The notes below the pieces were generated by a model, which had not been told where the DNA came from, made no database searches, and saw only the letters and a program-made list of their open reading frames with translations. DNA of 64,000 nucleotides from Bacillus sp. A301a_S52 (GTDB lineage: Bacteria > Bacillota > Bacilli > Bacillales > Salisediminibacteriaceae): positions 3,228,001 to 3,292,000 of the forward strand of contig JABXYP010000001.1 in assembly GCA_024701455.1 (NCBI GenBank), given 5' to 3'. The position numbers were made by a program, and so were the translations under genes. Shown piece by piece: positions 8,801 to 17,164 of this stretch (within the stretch, counting starts at the first letter, position 1; every line of letters starts with the position of its first letter).

Positions 8801-9963
8801 AACAAGAGGCAGTCTATATTTTTTCCCAAGAACAGCTACAATACAAATTTCATCATGACCACCCTTTCAATCAGCACAGATTATCTATTACAACTGATTT
8901 ACTGAAAGCAGCTGATGCACTTTCAGACGACTTTATTCTTCCAGCAAGGCAAGCAACATTAGAAGAGCTTCTCCTCATCCATGATGAGGATTACATTCAA
9001 GCTGTCATTGCAGCAGCTGAAGGGCAAGGTCGTTCCTCTTATCGTACAACATACGGCATTGGTACAGATGATACCCCCGTTTTTCCCCAGATGCATGATG
9101 CAGCTGCTTGGCTCGTAGGGGGCACCTTAACCGCTGTCGATTGTGTCATGTCCAATGCTTATTCTCATGCACTAAATTTAGGCGGTGGCCTTCACCATGG
9201 CTTTAGAGGGAAAGCGTCAGGATTTTGTATTTATAACGACAGTTCAATAGCCATTGAATATATTAGGCAAAAATATGGTGCACGCGTTTTATATGTAGAT
9301 ACCGATGCTCACCATGGAGATGGGGTCCAATGGGCATTTTACAACGATCCTGACGTATGCACACTCTCATTTCATGAAAGTGGACGATTCCTTTTCCCTG
9401 GCACAGGACATGTGAACGAGCGGGGGCACGGGGATGGTTATGGCTATTCGTTCAATATACCTTTTGAAGCGTTTACTGAGGACGCCTCATGGCTTTCTTC
9501 ATATCGAAAAGCGATGAGGGAGGTTACGGCTTATTTTAAACCTGATATTATTCTCACACAAAATGGGGCTGATGCTCATTATTACGATCCTTTAACCCAC
9601 TTGTGCAGTACGATGACCATTTTTCACGAAATCCCTAAATTAGCTCATGAACTGGCACACGAATTTTGTGATGGGCGCTGGGTTGCCGTAGGTGGTGGGG
9701 GATATGATATTTGGCGAGTCGTTCCCCGTGCCTGGTCATCACTTTGGCTTGAAATGTCAAACCAACAGCATAAAATGAAGACCTGTATACCAGACACATG
9801 GATTAAACAATGGGAAAAAGAAGCGCCCGTATCCTTACCTACCTCATGGACAGATCCTGAAGGCATTTACCCTCATATTTCTCGACAAGCAGACATAGAA
9901 ACGAAAAACAGACGTTCATTAATAAAAGCGTTAAAGCCCATCATAGACATAAGCGATAAATGA
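8797..9963 (+). CDS. acuC: AcuC, class I zinc-dependent protein deacetylase
   Basis: Histone-deacetylase-fold enzyme that in B. subtilis removes the acetyl group put on AcsA by AcuA, restoring acetate activation. 388 residues. Visible active-site elements are GGGLHHGFRG (His133-His134), YVDTDAHHGDGV with the zinc ligands Asp and His near 168-172, NGADAHYYDPL, and GGGGYD late in the chain. The start ATG shares four bases with the acuB stop (ATGA), so translational coupling is likely. The frame extends upstream inside acuB, but that part overlaps AcuB coding sequence and lacks family similarity. Length is close to B. subtilis AcuC (387). Confidence 0.96.
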   Translation: MKQEAVYIFSQEQLQYKFHHDHPFNQHRLSITTDLLKAADALSDDFILPARQATLEELLLIHDEDYIQAVIAAAEGQGRSSYRTTYGIGTDDTPVFPQMHDAAAWLVGGTLTAVDCVMSNAYSHALNLGGGLHHGFRGKASGFCIYNDSSIAIEYIRQKYGARVLYVDTDAHHGDGVQWAFYNDPDVCTLSFHESGRFLFPGTGHVNERGHGDGYGYSFNIPFEAFTEDASWLSSYRKAMREVTAYFKPDIILTQNGADAHYYDPLTHLCSTMTIFHEIPKLAHELAHEFCDGRWVAVGGGGYDIWRVVPRAWSSLWLEMSNQQHKMKTCIPDTWIKQWEKEAPVSLPTSWTDPEGIYPHISRQADIETKNRRSLIKALKPIIDISDK

Positions 9964-9997
9964 CGTCCATCACTTTCTATTACTCAAAAGAGAAAGA

Positions 9998-10026
9998 AGC
10001 GGCACGAGATTAGTGCCGCTTTTTCA
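9998..10026 (+). terminator. Terminator of acuABC
   Basis: AGCGGCAC / GTGCCGCT stem with a seven-base loop followed by TTTTTC, 35 bases after the acuC stop. Confidence 0.92.
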
Positions 10027-10072
10027 CACTTTTAGTCACTCAAAGGCATTCCATAATTCAAAATAAGATATC

Positions 10073-10191
10073 AAGGTCCACATAGTGAATGTGGCCTTCA
10101 CTTCAGACCGAGGGCTTGTCTTCAACTAACCTTTACTCGGTAAATCCCTGCAAAAGAGGATCCTCAGACTGCACTTATCCTCCGTGAGTCT
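10073..10191 (-). ncRNA. Structured non-coding stretch, possibly a group II intron domain I remnant
   Basis: Four inverted repeats follow one another in about 120 bp. They are AAGG-t-CCACAT / ATGTGG-CCTT (10073-10098, a 10-bp helix with one bulge), ACCGAG / CTCGGT (10107-10141), the palindrome GAGGATCCTC (10156-10165) and AGACT / AGTCT (10166-10191). No reading frame is present. Read on the minus strand it contains GTGCAGTCT and, further on, CCCTCGGTCTGAAG and GATATC. From memory these resemble domain I of bacterial group IIC introns, but no reverse transcriptase or domain V was seen. It lies between convergent acuC and mtnN. Confidence 0.35.
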
Positions 10192-10297
10192 CTGTCATAC
10201 GTTTCAGCCTCTTTTTATTAGCCATATATTAAACAAAAATCAATAGATATCATTCAGAAACGTCATTGTGAAATTGATTCACATAACAAATATTGTA

Positions 10298-11005
10298 TTA
10301 TAATTTCAATTCCAGCATATGACTGACTATTTCAGCTGACGTTTGAGCAGCTTCTGCCATAAACGTTTGAAAATCCCCACTGGCTTTTCCATCGGCTTTG
10401 TCAGAAATGGAGCGTATAATGACGAAAGGAATGTGGTTAAAATCAGCTACATGAGCAACCGCTGCCCCTTCCATTTCGACACAATCCGCTGTAAACATCT
10501 CACGTAACATGGCTACTTGAGATGGGTCTGAGATAAATTGATCGCCACTGACGACTTTTCCTTTTAAAACTGCCTTCTCCGTTTTTTTTGCTAGCTCTTT
10601 TGCTGCTGAATAAGCGATGTTAAGTAAAGTCGGATCTGCATGGAATACCGACGGGCCGTCATACATTGGAATGACGCCCTTTGAAAAACCTAAAGCTGTT
10701 GCCTCGATATCGTGTTGCTGACACGATTGAGAAATAAGAATGTCACCAACATTTAGCTCGGGATTGACTGCTCCTGCCACCCCTGTAAAAATGAGCTTGT
10801 CTACCTTATAAACATCAATCAGCATCTGACTGACCATAGCTGCATTCACTTTTCCTACTCCGCATTTCACAACGATCGTTTCATGACCATGCCATCGTCC
10901 TTTATAAAATGTTTGTTTACCATGAGAAATACTTTCAAAATCAATCATTCTTTTTCGAAAGTATAAAACCTCTTCATCCATTGCCCCAATAATCCCGATT
11001 GCCAT
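10298..11005 (-). CDS. mtnN: 5'-methylthioadenosine/S-adenosylhomocysteine nucleosidase
   Basis: Hydrolyses MTA and SAH to adenine plus the thioribose or ribosylhomocysteine, in methionine salvage and the activated methyl cycle. 235 residues with the family pattern: MAIGIIGAMDEEV at the start, FTGVAGAVNP in the phosphate/purine site region, GDQFISD, the substrate-binding EMEGAAVAHV, and the catalytic Asp in IRSISDKADG. The ATG at 11005 is chosen because AGGGAGTGA lies just upstream and it matches the usual MAIGIIGA start. A longer frame to 11035 has no ribosome binding site. Stands alone on the minus strand. Confidence 0.96.
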   Translation of the reverse strand: MAIGIIGAMDEEVLYFRKRMIDFESISHGKQTFYKGRWHGHETIVVKCGVGKVNAAMVSQMLIDVYKVDKLIFTGVAGAVNPELNVGDILISQSCQQHDIEATALGFSKGVIPMYDGPSVFHADPTLLNIAYSAAKELAKKTEKAVLKGKVVSGDQFISDPSQVAMLREMFTADCVEMEGAAVAHVADFNHIPFVIIRSISDKADGKASGDFQTFMAEAAQTSAEIVSHMLELKL

Positions 11006-11316
11006 GATACTATCACTCCCTCTATAAACATTCAATTTCCGCTATTATCTTATTATATAAATAAAGGGGTGGGGATGCTATTGAATTAACCGACCTCTCA
11101 CGTACGTCAGTCTATCTAACAATTATTAATAATTGCTGTTTTTCGCATGTCATTATTTCCTAATTATGCTAATATTAATATGTCTTAATGGGTTTGAATG
11201 AGATCATGTTTTTTTGGTGAATAAGGGTGAGGAAAATGTGGATTTACAACACGAAACCTTATTTTCCTAATAATAACTTCTAAGAAACATGAAGGTCTCA
11301 AAGGAGGTTTTTAATT

Positions 11317-11634
11317 ATGAGTGTTCGAAATGGTATCATTCTAGCCTTAGCTATTATAGTGAATATCGTCACGTATTTAACATCATTTACTTTCCCTACT
11401 TTTTATTTATCTCCAATTGTTTTGGCGATATTAATATTTCTATGTAAAAATAATATGATGAGATTGGCGATTTTCCTCTTTAGTTTACCAGTCATTGTAT
11501 TTGGCTTAGGGATAATACTGGTAATGATTTATTTATATTTTGCAGGCTTACACTATCGGAAAGAAAATGAAGAAGAACTAATGAATTTAGTTATGTACTT
11601 ATCTATTTTGAAAGAATATAAAAAACAAGGTTAA
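11317..11634 (+). CDS. Small three-helix membrane protein of unknown function
   Basis: 105 residues, not recognised. It shows three hydrophobic segments (about residues 5-27, 29-43 and 50-75), predicted to span the membrane, and a charged C-terminal tail (YRKENEEELMN, ending LKEYKKQG). AAAGGAGG lies at good distance before the ATG, and a strong terminator follows six bases after the stop, so it is very likely expressed. It sits between mtnN and the motPS region in its own transcription unit. Confidence 0.7.
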   Translation: MSVRNGIILALAIIVNIVTYLTSFTFPTFYLSPIVLAILIFLCKNNMMRLAIFLFSLPVIVFGLGIILVMIYLYFAGLHYRKENEEELMNLVMYLSILKEYKKQG

Positions 11635-11640
11635 AAAAGA

Positions 11641-11679
11641 ACTACCGCCACACTTTTATTCGTGAGGCGGTAGTTTTTA
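11641..11679 (+). terminator. Terminator of the small membrane protein gene
   Basis: ACTACCGCC / GGCGGTAGT, nine-base stem, followed by TTTTTAG. An A-run precedes it, so it may also act on the minus strand. Confidence 0.88.
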
Positions 11680-11702
11680 GGAACGTATGCATCCCCTTTT
11701 TA

Positions 11703-11975
11703 TTAGTCCTCTTTATCCAACCACTCTGCAAATACATCGCGAAAAGCTCTGGCTAATTCATCTGATTCTTCGTTCGTCCAACTTGGAACGTTAAATGAGA
11801 TCTAAATAACCTATTTTGAGCTCCGTGACTGCCATGAGTTAGGCATCGTTCAGTGATCTCATATATTCTGTCACGACTATATTCAAACCGGGCAAAAGCT
11901 GCTGCTTTGAATCTACTACTTTATAATAAGACTCAATTCTTATGCGTTAAGTAGTTCAGTCAAGGCTGTTGTCAC
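11703..11975 (-). pseudogene. Decayed gene of unknown family
   Basis: Coding-like minus-strand segments can be joined only across lesions. One contains VTTALTELLN and is followed by a stop. A second contains IESYYKVVDSKQQLLPGLN, NIVVTEYMRSLNDA, then an in-frame stop and LMAVTELKIGYLDLI. A third, in another frame, contains SFNVPSWTNEESDEL and ARAFRDVFAEWLDKED before the final stop at 11703. No intact start with a ribosome binding site is present. I read this as one gene with at least one nonsense mutation and two frame changes. The family is not recognised, and chance open frames cannot be excluded. Confidence 0.4.
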
Positions 11976-11982
11976 CCATATT

Positions 11983-12011
11983 AAAAAGCCCGAGAAAATT
12001 TTCTCGGGCTT
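11983..12011 (-). terminator. Terminator of the ccpA-motPS unit
   Basis: On the minus strand AAGCCCGAGAAAA / TTTTCTCGGGCTT, an uninterrupted palindrome with a continuing T-run, ten bases after the motS stop. Confidence 0.93.
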
Positions 12012-12021
12012 AACCTTATCA

Positions 12022-12795
12022 TTAGTATAGATCATCATCGCTGTACGTAGGATCTGAGATGACAATGACGACTCGTCTGTTTTGCTGAAGGTTATCCGGT
12101 GTTGTATTTGGAGCTACTGGTCGTGTATCACCGTAACCTATCGCTAAGAAGCGCCCCGCCTCTAGATTAGATTCGTCGATTAAAAACCGGATGACACTGC
12201 TGGCACGAGCCCCGGACAACTCCCAGTTAGAGGGGAATTGCGCTGTACTGATAGGCCTGCTGTCCGTATGTCCTTCTACTTTAACCATATTCGGGATTTC
12301 ATTTAAGAGAGCACCTACCTTGCCAAGGAAAGGTTCAGCCTCTGAAATAATATCGGCACGAGCTGTTTCGAAGAGGGCTTGTTCCTGCAACACGAGAACA
12401 ACGCCTCTATCATCTCTTGATACCGTGATTTCTTCAGTTAGTTCATTTTCTTCTAAATATTCAACCACTTCTTCAAGAAGGCTATCAAGCTGTTCATTGA
12501 TCTCTTCCTCATCCATTTCTAAATAGGTTTCAAATGGATCCGCTTCTTCTTCAAAAGGGTCGTCTTTGACTTCCCGATCTTCAGCCGGATTTTCAAAAGG
12601 GACGATAGAAGGATAAAAGTCAAATACAGCTCTTTCTTGAAATGATTCAGCAATAGCTCTAAATTTTGTGGCGTCAACGACAGACATAGAGAATAACAAA
12701 ATGAAGAAAACGAGAATGAGCGTCATCATATCTGAAAAGGTGACCATCCATTTCGGTGCCCCTTTGTCATCTTTATTCTGCCTCCGCCTATTCAT
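12022..12795 (-). CDS. motS: MotS, flagellar stator protein (Na+-type, MotB family)
   Basis: Stator subunit that anchors to peptidoglycan and carries the ion-binding Asp. 257 residues: a cytoplasmic tail, one membrane helix (about 18-40) with WMVTFSDMMTLILVFF and the conserved Asp22, an acidic linker rich in Glu and Asp (about 70-125), and an OmpA-like peptidoglycan-binding domain (about 135-250) with VEGHTDSRP and QQNRRVVIVI. Pairing with motP right after ccpA is the B. subtilis motPS arrangement, whose products form the sodium-driven stator. The start overlaps the end of motP by eight bases, suggesting coupled translation. Confidence 0.93.
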   Translation of the reverse strand: MNRRRQNKDDKGAPKWMVTFSDMMTLILVFFILLFSMSVVDATKFRAIAESFQERAVFDFYPSIVPFENPAEDREVKDDPFEEEADPFETYLEMDEEEINEQLDSLLEEVVEYLEENELTEEITVSRDDRGVVLVLQEQALFETARADIISEAEPFLGKVGALLNEIPNMVKVEGHTDSRPISTAQFPSNWELSGARASSVIRFLIDESNLEAGRFLAIGYGDTRPVAPNTTPDNLQQNRRVVIVISDPTYSDDDLY

Positions 12796-13600
12796 TCATA
12801 TCCTTCTCCTCTGTTTCTTCGCCATTGCTATCTTTAACATGATTTGGAAGGAATGCACTTAATTTTTCTTCTAAAATCTTAGGATTTTGACCTGATTGAA
12901 CACCAATAACACCTTCTACAACAATTTGTTTAACGAACACTTCTTCTTCAGTGCTTAAAGCAAGTTTATTAGCCATAGGTATAAAGACGAGATTCGCTAA
13001 AAGGGTTCCATAAAGTGTTGTTAAAAGAGCAACTGCCATATTAGGCCCAAGCGTAGATGGATCATTTAAGTTTTGGAGCATCAGTACAAGACCTACTAAT
13101 GTTCCGATCATTCCCCATGCTGGGGCATACTCCCCTGCTTTTTCTAAAATGATTCGGCCTTTTCTATGTCTTTCTTCCATAGCTAATACTTCAGCCATCA
13201 TAATATCTTTAATAATATCAGGTTCAATTCCATCAACAGCTAATAATACACCTTTCTCAATGAAGGGATCATCTACATCTTCAAGCCCCGCTTCAAGGGC
13301 TAAAAGGCCCTCACGTCTTGCTTTAGCAGAAAGATCCACGAATGTGTTAATGAGCTCTTGCAAATTTTGATCTTTCGTTTGAAATGTTTCTTTTATAACT
13401 TTTGGAAGTAATTTAATCTCAGCAAAAGAAAAGTTTATCGAGATAGCGCCAAACATTCCGCCTAGAACGATGAGGATTGAGGCAATCTGGATAAAGTCTG
13501 TCAGTGAGCCTGCACCTGACGCGTTCGTATAAATAGCTGCAAATACTGCTGTTAATCCGATAAATATGCCTATTGGTGTTAACAAATCAATTTTTTTCAT
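12788..13600 (-). CDS. motP: MotP, flagellar stator protein (Na+-type, MotA family)
   Basis: Four-helix MotA-type stator subunit that couples ion flow through MotPS to torque on the flagellar rotor. 270 residues from the ATG at 13600, chosen because GGGAGAGG precedes it and MKKIDLLTPIGIFIG matches the family start. Visible parts are two N-terminal helices, a cytoplasmic loop with charged residues (about 70-150, including AMEERHRKGR), the conserved EYAPAWGMIGTLVGL segment of helix 3, and GPNMAVALLTTLYGTLLAN of helix 4. Motors of the H+ type usually map elsewhere, so the ccpA linkage favours MotP. Confidence 0.94.
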   Translation of the reverse strand: MKKIDLLTPIGIFIGLTAVFAAIYTNASGAGSLTDFIQIASILIVLGGMFGAISINFSFAEIKLLPKVIKETFQTKDQNLQELINTFVDLSAKARREGLLALEAGLEDVDDPFIEKGVLLAVDGIEPDIIKDIMMAEVLAMEERHRKGRIILEKAGEYAPAWGMIGTLVGLVLMLQNLNDPSTLGPNMAVALLTTLYGTLLANLVFIPMANKLALSTEEEVFVKQIVVEGVIGVQSGQNPKILEEKLSAFLPNHVKDSNGEETEEKDMNE

Positions 13601-13706
13601 AATCCTCTCCCTAACCCTACACATTTCTCTTTTTCTCTACAGAGAACTTATTTTTTAACATATTGGTTTCCGCCATCGTTTAATGACAGAAACCAACAGT
13701 AAAACG

Positions 13707-14723
13707 TTATTCCCCTTTGGCAGCGAAGGATGTGGACTGGCGATACTCAACATGGTGTGGAAGAATGACCACATTCTCCGACACATCTTCCTTATTCATG
13801 TATTTTGTAAGGAGTCTCATAGAGACAGCACCAATATCATACATCGGTTGCACGACTGTTGTTAGAGTCGGCCTCACCATCGTTGCCAAGCGAGTATTAT
13901 CGAAGCCGATTATTTCGATATCCTCAGGGACTTTAACACCCGCATCCTGAGCCCCGTGTATCAGACCCAGTGCCATTTCATCTGTTGAAGCAAAAATAGC
14001 TGTTGGTCGCTCTTTTAGTTTGAGTAGCGATGCCATTGCCTCTAAGCCGGAGTCATACGAATAATCACCAATTACTACGAGATCATCATCTAAATGAAGG
14101 CCAGCATCCTGTATAGCACTTTTATAACCTGAGAATTTTAGATAGCCATTAACAGGATCTTCTAATGTCCCTGACAGCATGGCTACTTTTGTGTGGCCTT
14201 CATCCGTCAAGGATTTTACAGCATCATAAGCTGCTTGCTTATAATCAATGTTGACAGAAGGGAATTCTTTCTTATCGTCAATTGTAGCCGACAAGACAAT
14301 TGGTACTGGTGATTTTTTAAATGTTTCCTCATGCTCAGTTGTGATCTCACCACCCATGAACACGATTCCATCAACTTGTTTTTCAAGCAGCGTATTAATT
14401 AGATGAATTTCTTTTTCTTTATTTTGGTCAGAGTTACATAAAATAATATTGTATTTATACATTGTGGCAATATCTTCAATCCCTCTAGCAAGCTCTGCAA
14501 AAAATGTACTTGAAATATCAGGGATGACAACGCCTACAGTCGTGGTACGTTTACTAGCCAAGCCTCTGGCCACTGCATTTGGACGATAACCCAGACGTTC
14601 GATAGCCTCTAACACTTTTTTTCTCGTAGTTGGTTTGACATTGGGATTTCCATTAACCACTCTCGATACGGTGGCCATAGACACTCCAGCTTCTCTTGCT
14701 ACATCATAAATTGTAATATTCAT
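13707..14723 (-). CDS. ccpA: Catabolite control protein A
   Basis: LacI/GalR-family master regulator of carbon catabolite repression and activation in Firmicutes. It binds cre sites with HPr-Ser46-P as corepressor. 338 residues: an N-terminal helix-turn-helix ([23 protein letters not shown]), hinge helix region to about 60 ([12 protein letters not shown]), then a periplasmic-binding-protein-like core with [10 protein letters not shown] and [10 protein letters not shown]. Very close to B. subtilis CcpA. The ATG at 14723 follows GAGGAGG. A six-codon longer frame overlaps the ribosome binding site. Followed after about 105 bp by motP, probably co-transcribed. Confidence 0.97.
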   Translation of the reverse strand: MNITIYDVAREAGVSMATVSRVVNGNPNVKPTTRKKVLEAIERLGYRPNAVARGLASKRTTTVGVVIPDISSTFFAELARGIEDIATMYKYNIILCNSDQNKEKEIHLINTLLEKQVDGIVFMGGEITTEHEETFKKSPVPIVLSATIDDKKEFPSVNIDYKQAAYDAVKSLTDEGHTKVAMLSGTLEDPVNGYLKFSGYKSAIQDAGLHLDDDLVVIGDYSYDSGLEAMASLLKLKERPTAIFASTDEMALGLIHGAQDAGVKVPEDIEIIGFDNTRLATMVRPTLTTVVQPMYDIGAVSMRLLTKYMNKEDVSENVVILPHHVEYRQSTSFAAKGE

Positions 14724-14931
14724 TACTCGCTTCCTCCTCAAAACTCTTACATAATATGGCTTTCATACTTTCATAATGTACTGCTATAATACGACACTTT
14801 CAGGAGGGGCGCAAATTCTTTATTTATATCGACATATCCTCCTAAAAATTAAGGGAAGTTAGAAAAAATCATATGGGATAAGGGATAATATAACCGGTTT
14901 TATCCCAAAAAAAGTCATTATCCTACAAATC

Positions 14932-15227
14932 CTATATATTCGTGTCGCTTTTCCTTTTCCAAATTGGTTCTTCATTACCGTATATCGGTAATATGACTAT
15001 TTTCACAATAGTGTCATCTTTACATCAGCTTACAAGATCGTGTGTAGATAATATTGGTATAGCCGTTTCTAACAGTCTAACTGGTACGTTAGAAGAAGCA
15101 GTCACGCGTTCCAAAATCTCAAACATCCATTAGCGTAGCCAGCGTATACATTAAATCTTCTTCAAACATTATGTGAATGCCTTCCACATTACTAAAATGG
15201 CTACCATTACCTAGTATTAGCGTTCCT
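14932..15227 (-). pseudogene. Decayed gene of unknown family
   Basis: Minus-strand coding-like sequence broken by a frame change and a stop. The first part contains LILGNGSHFSNVEGIHIMF and LMYTLATLMDV, then a stop. Continuing in the next frame come FEILERVTASSNVPVRLL and ETAIPILSTHDLVS, a TGA, and KDDTIVKIVILPIYGNEEP before the last stop. There is no intact start with a ribosome binding site. The amino acid make-up looks coding-like, but each open piece is short and chance frames remain possible. It lies upstream of ccpA. Confidence 0.35.
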
Positions 15228-15324
15228 CAAAAAACTGGTAACTATTCCTTTTTCTCAAACTTCGCTATGAACTCCGTTTGACCTACGAAGGGTTTGATTT
15301 ATTTCAGCGATTGGACAGTAACTG

Positions 15325-15432
15325 ATATAAAACGAACCTCCAACCAGTTAGGCGTTGAATGAATCAGGACAATAGCGTCCGTTAGCTCTCCTCTCTATTT
15401 TGAGCCGGGAGGTTGACGGACACTTATCTGTG
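15325..15432 (+). repeat. Intergenic repeat, copy A (degenerate)
   Basis: Member of the dispersed repeat family of this window. It starts TATAAAACGAACCTCCAA, contains AATCAGGACAATAGCGTCCG and GAGCCGGGAG, and ends CACTTATCTGTG. The first hairpin has lost its 3' arm. It lies just beyond the aroA terminator. Confidence 0.8.
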
Positions 15433-15442
15433 TTCCTACACA

Positions 15443-15474
15443 AGAAAAAGCCCCTATTTAAAGGGAGCTTTCTC
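15443..15474 (-). terminator. Terminator of aroA
   Basis: On the minus strand AAAGCTCCCTTTAAATAGGGGCTTTTTC forms a hairpin with a T-run, about 20 bases past the aroA stop. Confidence 0.9.
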
Positions 15475-15493
15475 TTATAACGATGAACAGCTA

Positions 15494-16591
15494 TTATTTA
15501 GATGAAGCTGTTTGAGTCTTTTTATACAAACCTGATTCTTCTAGATTTTTCATGAATTCATGGAATTGTGGAATATCCATTTGCTGTGCTGAATCAGAGA
15601 GAGCAACAGCAGGGTCTGGATGAACCTCTGTCATAACACCATCTGCTCCTACAGCGAGAGCAGCTTTAGCTGTAGGAAGAAGTAGATCTCGTCGTCCAGT
15701 TGAATGTGTCACATCTACAAATACAGGTAAGTGTGTTTCTTGCTTTAAGATCGGCACTGCCGAAATGTCTAGCGTATTACGTGTGGCTGTTTCATAAGTA
15801 CGAATACCACGCTCACACAGCATAATATTACCGTTTCCTTTTGAATGAATATATTCTGCTGCATTAATAAACTCTTGAATGGTCGCTGATAAACCACGTT
15901 TTAATAAAATAGGCTTATCGACGCTTCCGGCAGCTTTTAATAGCTCAAAGTTTTGCATGTTTCTCGCGCCAATTTGAATGACATCAAGATAATCAACAGC
16001 CTTCTCTATGTCATGTGGCGTCACAATTTCACTGATGACAGCCAAATCGTGCTTATCTGCAATTTCTTTTAAGATCTTAAGCCCCTCTTCACCTAAACCT
16101 TGGAAATCATATGGCGACGTTCTTGGCTTGTAAGCACCTCCGCGAAGAAACTTAATCCCCTCTTTTTTAAGTGCTTTAGCCACTTCGTCTACCTGTTCAA
16201 AACTTTCTACAGAACAAGGACCAGCAATTAGGCGTTGTTCACCATTCCCAACCTTTTCACCGCGAATTGTCACGATCGTATCTTGTGGTTGTTTTTTACG
16301 TGAGACGAGCAATGCTTTACTATGATCGTCTTCTTGTAATTCCAGGCTAGCTTTAAAAATTTGTTTAAAAATATGTTGAAGGGTTGACGTTTCAAACGGC
16401 CCCTTGTTCTTATTTTCAATAATATCTAACATTTTGCGCTCTCTAACTGGATCAAACCTATTAAGACCCTGCGCCCGCTTCACTCGTCCAATCTCTTGAG
16501 CTACTTTCGCTCGCTCATTAATTAGCTCAACCAATTGTTCATTAATGCTATCCAATTGGTCTCTCAACTCTTCTAATTGTTCATTTCCCAT
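15494..16591 (-). CDS. aroA: Bifunctional chorismate mutase / 3-deoxy-7-phosphoheptulonate (DAHP) synthase
   Basis: First step of the shikimate pathway: PEP plus erythrose-4-phosphate gives DAHP. A fused chorismate mutase domain allows feedback by chorismate or prephenate in the Bacillus enzyme. 365 residues. The AroQ-type mutase helices cover about 1-85 ([28 protein letters not shown]). The type I-beta DAHP synthase barrel follows, with [45 protein letters not shown] and [11 protein letters not shown]. The start is the ATG at 16591, eight bases after GAGAGGGG; a TTG codon just before it is less likely. Monocistronic with its own promoter and terminator. Confidence 0.96.
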   Translation of the reverse strand: MGNEQLEELRDQLDSINEQLVELINERAKVAQEIGRVKRAQGLNRFDPVRERKMLDIIENKNKGPFETSTLQHIFKQIFKASLELQEDDHSKALLVSRKKQPQDTIVTIRGEKVGNGEQRLIAGPCSVESFEQVDEVAKALKKEGIKFLRGGAYKPRTSPYDFQGLGEEGLKILKEIADKHDLAVISEIVTPHDIEKAVDYLDVIQIGARNMQNFELLKAAGSVDKPILLKRGLSATIQEFINAAEYIHSKGNGNIMLCERGIRTYETATRNTLDISAVPILKQETHLPVFVDVTHSTGRRDLLLPTAKAALAVGADGVMTEVHPDPAVALSDSAQQMDIPQFHEFMKNLEESGLYKKTQTASSK

Positions 16592-16646
16592 CAAAAAAAC
16601 CCCTCTCTTAGCAGCAAAGTCTCATAAGACTTTTCATTTAGCCACT

Positions 16647-16675
16647 ATTATAAACGATATTATTGAGAATGTCAT
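16647..16675 (-). promoter_or_regulatory. Promoter of aroA
   Basis: On the minus strand ATGACA (16675-16670), a 17-bp spacer and a perfect TATAAT (16652-16647), about 56 bases before the aroA start. Confidence 0.75.
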
Positions 16676-16679
16676 TACT

Positions 16680-17155
16680 TTTTCTTTAATTCTTAAACGC
16701 TTTTAAGCATTAAAGTAATCGTAAGGTGAAAAAATGTTGCTATACCAACCATTAAACAATTTCATGTATAATAAAAAATAACACATTTAGAGACATTAAA
16801 ACAGTTAGTTTACTTATTTACGATAGGGATTTCTTCTAAGTCGTTTTTTAATGAAAGAATTTTGGCACTGCAGTCATACTAACAACAGCCAATAGTCACT
16901 TTAATAGTGATAAATCGAAGGAGCTATACTAAATGATTTGATTCCTTTTTTAGTATTAAGCGTAAAATGCTTATTTATTAATTGACAATAAGCGACTATT
17001 CTTAAGAAGAAGTCTAACGATTTTTCATTTTTCCTATTGTTCAATCACTATTTTAAATGCAATGAGCTATTTCTTTTCCTAAGGCTTTATATGTCCAAGC
17101 TGTTTAATTGTAGTCAGTATTATTAATGAATAAAGCATATCATTTTATACGAGGT
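16680..17155. other. Intergenic stretch upstream of the FtsA-like gene
   Basis: About 475 bases without a recognisable gene. A TATAAT at 16767-16772 and a TTGACA at 16982-16987 occur on the plus strand, but neither has a convincing partner box. The promoter of the FtsA-like gene is therefore not assigned. Confidence 0.5.
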
Positions 17156-17164
17156 GAATAGTAT

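Noticed and set aside
13662..13697. Inverted repeat TTGGTTTC / GAAACCAA between ccpA and motP as a ccpA terminator
   Set aside because: The minus-strand tail is A-rich, not T-rich, so it is not a classical terminator; read-through into motP is more likely.
16684..16705. CTTAAACGCTTTTAAG as a possible catabolite-responsive element near aroA
   Set aside because: It is palindromic but misses conserved positions of the cre consensus and lies upstream of the aroA promoter without other support.
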